From an uncultured Lachnospiraceae bacterium (GTDB lineage Bacteria; Bacillota; Clostridia; Lachnospirales; Lachnospiraceae), in the NCBI GenBank assembly GCA_910578085.1, contig CAJTPM010000010.1:1-64000 (forward strand): a stretch of 64,000 nucleotides of DNA, in the 5' to 3' direction. The translations under genes and the position numbers were made by a program. Shown one piece after another: positions 25,046 through 32,939 of this stretch. Position 1 is the stretch's first letter; each line of letters starts with the position of its first letter. The notes under the pieces are model-generated. The model saw nothing but the letters and a program-made list of their open reading frames with translations. It searched no databases and was not told where the DNA came from.

Positions 25046-25702
25046 ATGCAGGATTTTTTGCATGTGACAGGAATGGTATTAAAATCCATTCCCGTCGGAG
25101 AATATGACAGGGCGGTGACGATCCTGACCACAGGAAAGGGAAAGATCTCCGCTTTTGCCAGAAACGCGAGAAAACAGAATAATCGTTTTATGGCGGCTGT
25201 CAGCCCTTTTTGTTTCGGTACCTTCAAACTCTACGCAGGCAGAAATTCCTACACGATGGCAGAAGCGGAGATTTCCAATTATTTTGAAAAGCTGCGGGAA
25301 GATCTGGAGGGCGCCTGTTACGGTATGTATTTTCTGGAAGTGGCGGACTTTTATACGAGAGAGAACAATGACGATGCGGAGATGTTGAAATTGTTATATC
25401 AGTCTCTCAGGGCATTGTTACATAAAAATCTGGATAATAGGCTGGTACGGTTAGTCTTTGAGTGCAAGGCGATGGCGGTGAACGGAGAATTCCCGGGGGT
25501 GCCGGGAGATATGGAACTGTCGGAGTCGGCGGCCTATACGCTTAAATTCATAGCAGATACGCCGGCGGAAAAACTGTATACTTTTACAGTGACGCAGAGT
25601 GTTCTCACGGAACTGCAGGCAGTGTCGGAAAAATATCGGGAAAGAATATGGGGACATCATTTCAGGAGCCTGGAGATGCTTGATTTACTGCCTGTAAAAT
25701 AG
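25046..25702 (+). CDS. recO: DNA repair protein RecO
   Basis: RecO works with RecF and RecR to load RecA on gapped DNA. This 218-residue copy has the N-terminal OB fold ('VTGMVLKSIPVGEYDRAVTI', 'GKISAFARNARKQNN') and the helical C-terminal domain ('LREDLEGACYGMYFLEVADF'). It is slightly shorter than the usual 240-250 residues, and the CxxC zinc site of some RecO proteins is not seen; only one Cys occurs in 'FECKAMAVNGEFPG'. The position after era and the YqzL-like gene fits. A strong terminator overlaps its last codons. Confidence 0.9.
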   Translation: MQDFLHVTGMVLKSIPVGEYDRAVTILTTGKGKISAFARNARKQNNRFMAAVSPFCFGTFKLYAGRNSYTMAEAEISNYFEKLREDLEGACYGMYFLEVADFYTRENNDDAEMLKLLYQSLRALLHKNLDNRLVRLVFECKAMAVNGEFPGVPGDMELSESAAYTLKFIADTPAEKLYTFTVTQSVLTELQAVSEKYRERIWGHHFRSLEMLDLLPVK

Positions 25703-25725
25703 TGTTTTTCAGGCAGTAAATTTTT
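25684..25725 (+). terminator. Rho-independent terminator overlapping the recO stop
   Basis: TTTACTGCCTG (25684-25694) pairs perfectly with CAGGCAGTAAA (25710-25720), then TTTTTA. The left arm lies in the last codons of recO. Confidence 0.85.
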
Positions 25726-26116
25726 ACCTGAAAATGGTTGATTATCTCAAAAAAGCCTTGATTTACGGGCATACAAGCAGGATTTCAAGCTGAATTTACT
25801 ACCAATTTACTACTTTTGAGGGAAAGAGCCTTGATATGCCGCCCGGAACCCTGCAAGCCCAGCCACCAGCACACAGCATTGAGAAAGAATAAATGAAAAC
25901 TGAATACGACGCAGACGCGGCGTTTCTCTATCCCTAACCGGGAGAACAGGAACGCCGCTTTTTTTATGCCCTCATGTTACGCAGTAGGGGCAAAAAGAGC
26001 CTTGCTATATGCGGCTTTGCGGGCGCACTTTTGCCGGGGACAGGGATTTATACCTAACCCCGGCAAAATGGCGTTCTATCGCGTAACAAATCCACAACCA
26101 AAGGAGTGATGAAGCT
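25726..26116. mobile_element. Scar of an integrative/conjugative element
   Basis: This non-coding stretch carries short repeats AAAGCCTTG (25752), AAAGAGCCTTG (25823) and AAAGAGCCTTG (25994). It also holds a rho-independent terminator and a hairpin leader, TTTTGCCGGGG (26029-26039) with CCCCGGCAAAA (26058-26068), inside outer arms GTTACGC (25976-25982) and GCGTAAC (26081-26087). It leads directly into the first 36 codons of a RepA-like gene common on Firmicute conjugative elements. The rest of the element is gone. Confidence 0.65.
25917..25965 (+). terminator. Rho-independent terminator in the element scar
   Basis: GCGGCGTT (25917-25924) pairs with AACGCCGC (25951-25958), followed by seven T. 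Confidence 0.8.
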
Positions 26117-26227
26117 ATGGCAGTTTTCCGAGTGGAGCGCAACAAGGGCTATACCGTTATGAGCAACCACCATTTACGCAACAAGGAACTGACCTTAAAG
26201 GCAAAGGGGCTTTTGCTTTTGTGTTAA
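26117..26227 (+). pseudogene. RepA-like replication initiator, N-terminal fragment
   Basis: From the ATG at 26117 (AAGGAG ten bases upstream) the frame reads MAVFRVERNKGYTVMSNHHL and on through LTLKAKGLL. This is the characteristic start of replication-initiator/DUF6017-type proteins of Firmicute conjugative transposons. It ends after 36 codons in foreign sequence. The normal continuation 'SQMLSLP' is replaced by LLC and a stop at the junction with the PTS gene. Confidence 0.75.
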
Positions 26228-26772
26228 CCTGGATCTTCTGGAAGGAAGAAGAGGATGATCATGGGAAGAAAGAAAAGACTTCTCAGACAAAACAGAAGGA
26301 AGGGGCGATGCAGGCAGCCGCAGCGGAGCGCATCCTGTACGCGCCGGTAAAGGGAAATGTGATTGCAAGAGACTCCATTCCTGACGCCACCTTTGCGGCG
26401 GGGATACTGGGGGACGGCGTGGGGATCGAGCCGGAGGAAGGAATTGTGGTCTCCCCGGTGGACGGCGAGATCTCCACAGTGGTGGACAGCAGGCATGCGG
26501 TAGGTATCTCAGGGCCGGATGGAATGGAGCTTTTGATTCATGTGGGCGTGGATACGGTCAACATGAAAGGGGAAGGCTTTACCTGTTTTGTCAAAGAGGG
26601 AGACAAGGTGAAGGCCGGGCAGAAACTGATCGCTTTTGATATCAATAAGATCGTGCAGGCGGGGTATTCGCCTACCACCGCTGTGCTATTGACAAACAGC
26701 GATGATTATAGTAATTTTATGGTGAAAAAGATGGGACGGACAGAACGGATGGAAGAGATGTTAACTGTGTAA
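26221..26772 (+). CDS. PTS EIIA(Glc)-type domain, remnant of an EIIBCA transporter
   Basis: The product is a glucose-family EIIA domain that passes phosphate from HPr to a sugar transporter. Residues about 38-183 carry the signature 'GIVVSPVDGEISTVVDSRHA' and the active-site His in 'ELLIHVGVDTVNMKG'. The frame is open upstream of any good start and reads 'AFVLTWIFWKEEED', the end of an EIIC membrane domain plus linker. The gene is therefore a 5'-truncated EIIBCA cut at the element junction (about 26211-26221, microhomology GCTTTTG). A GTG at 26221 lacks a ribosome site. An ATG at 26308 with GGAAGG upstream could give a free EIIA of 154 residues. The amylosucrase next door suggests the lost transporter carried sucrose or a related glucoside. 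Confidence 0.75.
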   Translation: MLTWIFWKEEEDDHGKKEKTSQTKQKEGAMQAAAAERILYAPVKGNVIARDSIPDATFAAGILGDGVGIEPEEGIVVSPVDGEISTVVDSRHAVGISGPDGMELLIHVGVDTVNMKGEGFTCFVKEGDKVKAGQKLIAFDINKIVQAGYSPTTAVLLTNSDDYSNFMVKKMGRTERMEEMLTV

Positions 26773-26851
26773 AGTGTGCAGGCATGCCGGGCTGACAGAG
26801 ATATCCGATGAAAAGATAATGCAGGACTAAAAATAACCGGAGGGGGATCAG

Positions 26852-28690
26852 ATGAGCGCAAAAACGCAGAAAGCGGAGTACAGAAAACGGTTTGAGGAGC
26901 GGATCGATGAACTGAGATGGCTGTACTGTGAGATTTATCACAATGATATGCAGGGGTTTACATGGCTTTGTGATTCCATGTACGAGTTTTACGAGGAGAG
27001 AAATGTAAACCTGAAAAAACTGGACAGAGCCAGAGAGAAAGATAAAAACTGGTATCACAGCAATAAACTTCTCGGGATGATGCTTTATACGGGCGCCTTT
27101 GCAGGAACATTGAAGGGCGTACAGAAAAAGCTGGATTATATCGAATCCTGTGGTGTAAACTATGTGCATCTGATGCCCCTTTTGGAAAGCCCCAAGGGGA
27201 AGGACGACGGCGGGTATGCCGTGGCGGATTTCAGAAAGGTGCAGCCGGAACTGGGGACCATAGAAGATCTGAGAGATCTGACGGAAGAGATGCATGAGAG
27301 AGGGATCAGCTGCTGTATGGATTTTGTGATGAACCATACCAGCGAGGAACACGCCTGGGCGAAAGCGGCGAGAGCGGGAGATCCGGAGGCCAGAAAGCGT
27401 TATTATTTCTATGACAACTGGGAGATTCCGGGGCAGTTTGAGCAGACCATGCCGCAGGTATTTCCCACCACGGCGCCGGGGAACTTTACCTGGTTTAAGG
27501 ACTGCCATCAGGCGGTGATGACCACCTTTTATCCCTATCAGTGGGACCTGAACTATGAAAACTGCGTGGTGTTCAACGATATGGTGGGCAATATGCTTTT
27601 TTTGGCCAACTGCGGGATCGATATTATCAGACTGGATGCGGTGCCCTATATCTGGAAGACGCTTGGGACAAACTGCAGAAACCTTCCCCAGGTACATACC
27701 CTTGTGAGAATGATGCGCCTGATCGGGGAGATCGTCTGCCCTGGCGTGCTGCTTTTAGGGGAAGTGGTGATGGAACCGGCGAAGGTGGTGCCGTATTTTG
27801 GCAGCGTGGAGAAGCCGGAGTGCCATATGTTATATAATGTGACGACCATGGCCAGCACCTGGCACACGGTGGCCACAAAGGATGTGAGACTGTTAAAAAG
27901 ACAGCTGGATCAGGTATTCGCCCTGCCGAAGGAGTATGTGTTCCTCAATTATCTGCGGTGCCATGACGATATTGGCTGGGGGCTTGACTATGACTGGCTG
28001 AAAAATTTCGGTATGGAAGAGGTGGCCCACAAAAAGTATCTGAACGATTACCTGACCGGGAAATGGGTGGGCAGCGACGCCAGAGGGGAACTCTACAACG
28101 ATGATCCGAGACTGGGGGATGCAAGGCTCTGCGGCACCACGGCTTCTCTGAGCGGTCTGGAGGCTGCGCTCTATGAGAAGGATGAAGAAAAGGCGGAAAA
28201 AGCGGTGAAGTGTATTGTGATGCTGCACGCCTGTCTGCTTTCCCAGAGCGGAATTCCGATGCTTTACAGCGGAGATGAGATCGGGCAGTTAAATGATTAT
28301 ACGTATAAGGAGGATCCGGATAAACAGGCGGACAGCCGTTATCTCCACAGAGGGCGTTTCCCCTGGGAGACGGTGAAGGAAAAGATTTCCCAGGAAATTT
28401 TCCGGACACTCAGAAAACTGGAACAGATCCGGGCGGAGAAAGAGATCTTCAGCATGGAGGCAGGGACTTATACTTTTGAGACAGGCAGCGATCGGGTGCT
28501 GGGGATCTGCAGAGAGCTGGATGGAAAGAGGCTGGTATCTTACTATAATTTCAGCGGGGTGTCTGTGAAGATCGATAAGGGCATCCTGGGGGATGGGAAG
28601 GGCTATAAGGATCTGGTGACAGAGAAGAAGCTTTCCGGAGAAGCGGGAGAGATAGAGGGTTACGGATATCTCTGGCTGTACAGAGAGTAA
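26852..28690 (+). CDS. Amylosucrase-like GH13 glycosidase
   Basis: This 612-residue cytoplasmic protein has the alpha-amylase barrel. Region I is 'CMDFVMNHTSEEHAWA' and region II 'GIDIIRLDAVPYIW' (nucleophile Asp). Region III is 'LLLGEVVMEP' (acid/base Glu) and region IV 'YLRCHDDIGWG' (transition-state Asp). Together with an N-terminal helical domain and 'DDGGYAVADFRKVQPELGT', this layout is that of subfamily GH13_4, amylosucrase and sucrose hydrolases. These split sucrose or build alpha-glucan from it. It follows the PTS EIIA remnant by 80 bp with its own GGAGGGG ribosome site and was probably in a sucrose operon before the rearrangement. Confidence 0.8.
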   Translation: MSAKTQKAEYRKRFEERIDELRWLYCEIYHNDMQGFTWLCDSMYEFYEERNVNLKKLDRAREKDKNWYHSNKLLGMMLYTGAFAGTLKGVQKKLDYIESCGVNYVHLMPLLESPKGKDDGGYAVADFRKVQPELGTIEDLRDLTEEMHERGISCCMDFVMNHTSEEHAWAKAARAGDPEARKRYYFYDNWEIPGQFEQTMPQVFPTTAPGNFTWFKDCHQAVMTTFYPYQWDLNYENCVVFNDMVGNMLFLANCGIDIIRLDAVPYIWKTLGTNCRNLPQVHTLVRMMRLIGEIVCPGVLLLGEVVMEPAKVVPYFGSVEKPECHMLYNVTTMASTWHTVATKDVRLLKRQLDQVFALPKEYVFLNYLRCHDDIGWGLDYDWLKNFGMEEVAHKKYLNDYLTGKWVGSDARGELYNDDPRLGDARLCGTTASLSGLEAALYEKDEEKAEKAVKCIVMLHACLLSQSGIPMLYSGDEIGQLNDYTYKEDPDKQADSRYLHRGRFPWETVKEKISQEIFRTLRKLEQIRAEKEIFSMEAGTYTFETGSDRVLGICRELDGKRLVSYYNFSGVSVKIDKGILGDGKGYKDLVTEKKLSGEAGEIEGYGYLWLYRE

Positions 28691-28733
28691 TAAAACTGCT
28701 GATTAGGATGTTGATGAGGAGAATGGACGATAT

Positions 28734-30605
28734 ATGTGCAGAGCAATAGGAAAAGGTATCATGATTTTATTGGCGGGGATTCTGATCGGGACAGCCTTGC
28801 TGTGGGGAGCCTATCTGATACCGATGTCTGAGGACAGTGTGCATGTAGTGGAATCTGTTGATATACTGGAGCAGGAGGGGTGGTATCCCACTGCTCCTTT
28901 AATGCGTCAGTATGTGGGTTCGGAAATAGGGAGAAACGGTGGCGGGATCATGGACAATTATACAGATTCCATTATGATTACCACAGCGGGCCATGATCCT
29001 GTGGAAGGTGCACTATATCAGGCCATGAATATGGCCGGTGATGTAAAAGAGACAGGGTACAGCTATTACTGGCACGGATATGTGGCTATTTTGCGTCCTC
29101 TGCTCTTGGTTTTGAATTATGCTGACATACGGGTAGTGAATCAGCTGCTTCAGATGATTATTGTAACGGCTATGGCCTGTCTGCTTTACCGTAGCAGGGG
29201 AGCAGCCTATGCCGCGTTGCCGCTCACTGTCTATGGGCTTTTAATGCCGATGGCCATTTCGCAGTCTCTGCAGTACAGCTGGGTATTTTATATTGGCATG
29301 ATTGGCTCACTGATTATCATTCAGTTTCGCTGTGGATTATCAAAAGGGCAAAGGATATATTTCTTTTTTTTGATACTGGGCATGCTTACGTCCTATCTGG
29401 ATCTGCTTACTTATCCGCTTTTTACCTGGGGCATCCCCATGATCTGGTGGGTCGTAACAGATGATGACAGCAAAGGAGCGGCAGGTCAGTTGTGGCAGGT
29501 GGTTCTTGGCGGAATCAGCTGGATTTTCGGTTACGGAGGGCTGTGGGCCGGGAAATGGGTCGTGGGGCAGATCGTCACAGGGCAGCCGGTGATTGCCCAG
29601 GCATGGTATGAGGTGTTGTATCGTGCCGGGCGCTCGCCGGACGCCGTTGGATATTCCTTTTCCTATCAGGAATCCATTCTGCGTAATCTGTTGGTCTGCA
29701 TCAGTGTACAGACGGTGTTTTTGCTGGGAGCGTGGATGATATGGTGGTGTTATAAAGCTGTCAGGAAGTCGTATCTGATAAGGAAAGAAAAGACATTAGC
29801 GCTGCTGTTAGTGGCATCTTCGCCGATTGTGTGGTATATGGCGCTTCATGATCATACGCATGTGCATAATAACTTTACTTACCGAATTTTCATGATCGGG
29901 ATAACGGCACTGCTTGCGTCAATGATACATTGCTGGGAAACAGAAAAACCCAGGGGATACCGTCTGGAGAAGAGTGATAAAGTAAAACGGATCATACCGG
30001 CAGTTATGGTGTTTACGGCGTTTTTGATTGCTTTCAATATGAAAGATGAGACGTATATCCATAACGGGGGTTACAAGGAAACGGTTCTGGAGTTGACGGA
30101 AGAGGTGGAATGCATACAGGAATTCCATCCGTCCTTTGACCGAATTGGCTTCATGAATATCTGGCTGTGTGCTGAAAATGGAGAGTCCGGGGAGATAGAT
30201 GTAAAAATCCGGGAAAAAGGCGGAAAAACACTGTGGGAGTACTCCTTGTCGGCAGGAGATGTTGCGGGTGGCACATTTTATGAATTTCCGGTAAAACTTC
30301 ATCTGGACAGAAGGAAAACGTACCAGATCTGTATGGAAGGAAGAGATCTGGGGGAAAATCGTGTTTATTCTGCCGGAGCGGGAGAGGGCCTGCATCCACT
30401 TACAGAATTGTCCTCTTTACAAATTGGTGATCTGGAATATGACACACAGTTAACTTTCGGCGTCCTTTATCGTTATCAGGCAAATTTATTGAAGATACTG
30501 TTTACGGCGGAGCTTGTGTTGCTGATTTCCTGGAATCTGTATCTGTTTGCCGATATAGTGGTGCGTTGGTCAGTGAGAAAGCGGTCGGGCCTGGGGACAG
30601 GTTAA
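28734..30605 (+). CDS. Polytopic membrane protein of unknown function
   Basis: This 623-residue protein has about ten membrane segments. One lies at the N-terminus, followed by a long extracellular loop with conserved-looking 'EGALYQAMNMAGDVKETGYS' (about 95-115). A hydrophobic block runs from about 130 to 430, and a C-terminal soluble beta-rich domain (about 445-590) precedes a last membrane segment. The topology (large first loop, many helices, C-terminal extracellular domain) recalls GT-C glycosyltransferases, but I see no clear DxD or other catalytic signature, so this is only a suggestion. It stands alone between the amylosucrase and a lipoprotein gene. Confidence 0.6.
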   Translation: MCRAIGKGIMILLAGILIGTALLWGAYLIPMSEDSVHVVESVDILEQEGWYPTAPLMRQYVGSEIGRNGGGIMDNYTDSIMITTAGHDPVEGALYQAMNMAGDVKETGYSYYWHGYVAILRPLLLVLNYADIRVVNQLLQMIIVTAMACLLYRSRGAAYAALPLTVYGLLMPMAISQSLQYSWVFYIGMIGSLIIIQFRCGLSKGQRIYFFFLILGMLTSYLDLLTYPLFTWGIPMIWWVVTDDDSKGAAGQLWQVVLGGISWIFGYGGLWAGKWVVGQIVTGQPVIAQAWYEVLYRAGRSPDAVGYSFSYQESILRNLLVCISVQTVFLLGAWMIWWCYKAVRKSYLIRKEKTLALLLVASSPIVWYMALHDHTHVHNNFTYRIFMIGITALLASMIHCWETEKPRGYRLEKSDKVKRIIPAVMVFTAFLIAFNMKDETYIHNGGYKETVLELTEEVECIQEFHPSFDRIGFMNIWLCAENGESGEIDVKIREKGGKTLWEYSLSAGDVAGGTFYEFPVKLHLDRRKTYQICMEGRDLGENRVYSAGAGEGLHPLTELSSLQIGDLEYDTQLTFGVLYRYQANLLKILFTAELVLLISWNLYLFADIVVRWSVRKRSGLGTG

Positions 30606-30739
30606 TACGGTTAAGCAACGGTTCAGCGATCTACTGTTTTGCGGTTACGCAAAAGAAAGCAATAAGATATTGAAAAATAGGAAGTAGTCGATTATAATAA
30701 AATTGTTATGCCTTAAAAGCTTAAAAGAGGAGTGGGACG

Positions 30740-31378
30740 ATGAAAAAATTCAGTAAGATACTGCCTTTGGCGATAATGGTTTTATTGCTCGGCGGCTGTG
30801 GGAAGACTACGGTTGAGATGACGACTATTGCAATACAGAAAGATGGTACGATCAGACATACGATGGTGGAGGACTTTGGAGAAGAGTCTGTGGAAGCACT
30901 GGAAAAGCTGATGTCAGAGAAGGCGGCAGACTATAATAACAACAATTCTGCAGGTGCGGGCGGAGTTACCGTGGATGAGGTGGAAGCGGGTGATGGCGTG
31001 ATCAGAGTGGTGATGACTTATCCGGATGCGGCCGCCTTTGATGGTTTTATGAATATGGATGTAGTGGCAGTGGATCCTGCTCTGCGGGCCCCCTTTTTCT
31101 ATGGTACTGTGGAAGATGCCTATGAACAGGGGTATGATCTGGAAATAGAAATGCACAGTTCGGAGGATGACAGTGCGCTTCAGGGGAAGGGCGATCTTCT
31201 GGCGATGGGAAAAAACAGGATTATTATTTATGACAGTGAAATGAACCTGGGGGCGCCGGTACAGATCAGCACCCAGGATGAGCTGCTTTATATTTCTGAC
31301 AATGTGGCAGTGGCAGGAAAGAATGTGGTGGAGATTGCGGAGACGGATGAACTGGCATATATTTTACTGAACGGATAA
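30740..31378 (+). CDS. Lipoprotein of unknown function
   Basis: This 212-residue secreted lipoprotein has a basic start, a hydrophobic core and a lipobox LLGGC (Cys near 20). The mature part begins 'GKTTVEMTTIAIQKDGTIRH' and has a beta-rich pattern with a repeated Asp/Glu-rich character. A short motif 'YGTVEDAYEQGYDLEIEM' is followed by a 'VQISTQDELLYISDNVAVAG' region near the C-terminus. No family is recognised. The ribosome site AGAGGAG precedes the ATG. The next gene is glyQS 144 bp downstream. Confidence 0.6.
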   Translation: MKKFSKILPLAIMVLLLGGCGKTTVEMTTIAIQKDGTIRHTMVEDFGEESVEALEKLMSEKAADYNNNNSAGAGGVTVDEVEAGDGVIRVVMTYPDAAAFDGFMNMDVVAVDPALRAPFFYGTVEDAYEQGYDLEIEMHSSEDDSALQGKGDLLAMGKNRIIIYDSEMNLGAPVQISTQDELLYISDNVAVAGKNVVEIAETDELAYILLNG

Positions 31379-31522
31379 ACAGGCCGGGATGCCGGATGAA
31401 CCTTAAACTGACAGGGAAGCGTGTCAGGGATGAAAGGTAAAATCCGTATCAAGAGCTTATCGATATAATGAGAAGCGATAGTGAGAAAAAAGTAAAACAG
31501 GACAGGATGAGAGGAGAGAAGT

Positions 31523-32911
31523 ATGGAAAAAACAATGGAAAAGATCGTGGCGCTTGCAAAGGCAAGGGGATTTGTATATCCCGGCTCTGAGATTTACGGC
31601 GGGCTCGCCAATACATGGGACTACGGTAATCTCGGCGTGGAGTTGAAAAATAACGTAAAAAAAGCCTGGTGGCAGAAATTTATCACGGAAAATCCCTACA
31701 ACGTGGGTGTGGACTGCGCGATCTTAATGAATCCCCAGACCTGGATCGCTTCCGGACATCTGGGAGGTTTTTCCGATCCTTTAATGGACTGTAAGGAGTG
31801 TAAGGAGCGTTTTCGCGCAGACAAGATCATCGAAGACTATGCGCAGGAAAATAGGATTGATTTGGGCAGGCCTATCGACGCTTATTCCCAGGAGGAAATG
31901 AAGCATTTTATCGAGGAGCACAATGTTCCCTGTCCTTCCTGCGGCAAGCATAATTTCACGGATATCCGTCAGTTTAATCTGATGTTTAAGACCTTCCAGG
32001 GTGTGACGGAGGATGCAAAGAATACAGTTTATTTAAGACCGGAGACAGCCCAGGGTATTTTTGTAAACTTTAAAAATGTACAGAGAACTTCCCGGAAAAA
32101 ACTGCCCTTCGGTATCGGCCAGATCGGCAAATCTTTCCGGAACGAGATCACACCGGGCAACTTTACCTTCCGCACCAGAGAGTTTGAGCAGATGGAGCTG
32201 GAATTTTTCTGTGAACCTGACACGGATATGGAATGGTTCCAGTACTGGAGAGGCTTCTGCAGAGATTGGCTGCTGTCTCTTGGCATGAAGGAAGAGGAGA
32301 TGCGTTTAAGGGACCATGCGAAAGAAGAATTAAGCTTCTATTCGAAAGGCACCACGGATATCGAGTTCTTATTCCCCTTCGGCTGGGGTGAACTCTGGGG
32401 AATCGCGGACAGGACAGACTATGATCTGACAAGGCATCAGGAAGTTTCCGGCGAGGATATGAGTTATTTTGATGACAGTAAGGGCGAGAAATATGTGCCT
32501 TATGTCGTGGAGCCTTCTCTCGGCGCGGACCGTGTGGTGTTGGCGTTCCTCTGCGCGGCTTACGATGAGGAGGAGTTAGAGGGCGGGGATATGAGAACAG
32601 TGTTGCGGTTCCATCCGGCGCTGGCTCCCGTGAAGATCGGTGTGCTGCCGTTGTCCAAAAAATTAAATGAGGGCGCGGAGAAGATCTATACGCAGCTGTG
32701 TAAAAAGTATAACTGTGAGTTTGATGACAGAGGAAATATTGGGAAGCGGTACCGCAGACAGGATGAGATCGGTACACCCTTCTGTGTGACCTATGATTTT
32801 GATTCCGAGACCGACGGCAAGGTGACGGTTCGTTTCAGGGACTCCATGGAGCAGGAGAGAGTTGCCATTGACGAACTGGACGCTTATTTTGCGGATAAAT
32901 TTACTTTTTAA
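31523..32911 (+). CDS. glyQS: Glycyl-tRNA synthetase, single-chain (GlyQS-type) form
   Basis: This class II synthetase charges tRNA-Gly. The 462 residues carry motif 1/2 patterns ('[20 protein letters not shown]', '[20 protein letters not shown]') and motif 3 [14 protein letters not shown] (about 330). The anticodon-binding C-terminus includes '[16 protein letters not shown]'. CKECKERF and CPSCGKH (about 91-137) may bind zinc. The single-chain dimeric form is the one found in many Firmicutes. It is followed by alaS 28 bp downstream, so the two synthetases share a transcript. No T-box was seen in the 144-bp upstream gap. Confidence 0.95.
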   Translation: MEKTMEKIVALAKARGFVYPGSEIYGGLANTWDYGNLGVELKNNVKKAWWQKFITENPYNVGVDCAILMNPQTWIASGHLGGFSDPLMDCKECKERFRADKIIEDYAQENRIDLGRPIDAYSQEEMKHFIEEHNVPCPSCGKHNFTDIRQFNLMFKTFQGVTEDAKNTVYLRPETAQGIFVNFKNVQRTSRKKLPFGIGQIGKSFRNEITPGNFTFRTREFEQMELEFFCEPDTDMEWFQYWRGFCRDWLLSLGMKEEEMRLRDHAKEELSFYSKGTTDIEFLFPFGWGELWGIADRTDYDLTRHQEVSGEDMSYFDDSKGEKYVPYVVEPSLGADRVVLAFLCAAYDEEELEGGDMRTVLRFHPALAPVKIGVLPLSKKLNEGAEKIYTQLCKKYNCEFDDRGNIGKRYRRQDEIGTPFCVTYDFDSETDGKVTVRFRDSMEQERVAIDELDAYFADKFTF

Positions 32912-32939
32912 ATAACAGTGGAAAGAGCATGGTGAAGAG

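Noticed and set aside
26717..27697. A 326-codon minus-strand frame opposite the amylosucrase
   Set aside because: It lacks a start signal and any family motif and overlaps a well-conserved enzyme gene. GC-rich codons of the real gene keep the antisense frame open.
31379..31522. T-box leader before glyQS (also checked before tyrS at 58191-58222)
   Set aside because: The conserved T-box sequence and anti-terminator stem are absent, and the tyrS gap is too short.
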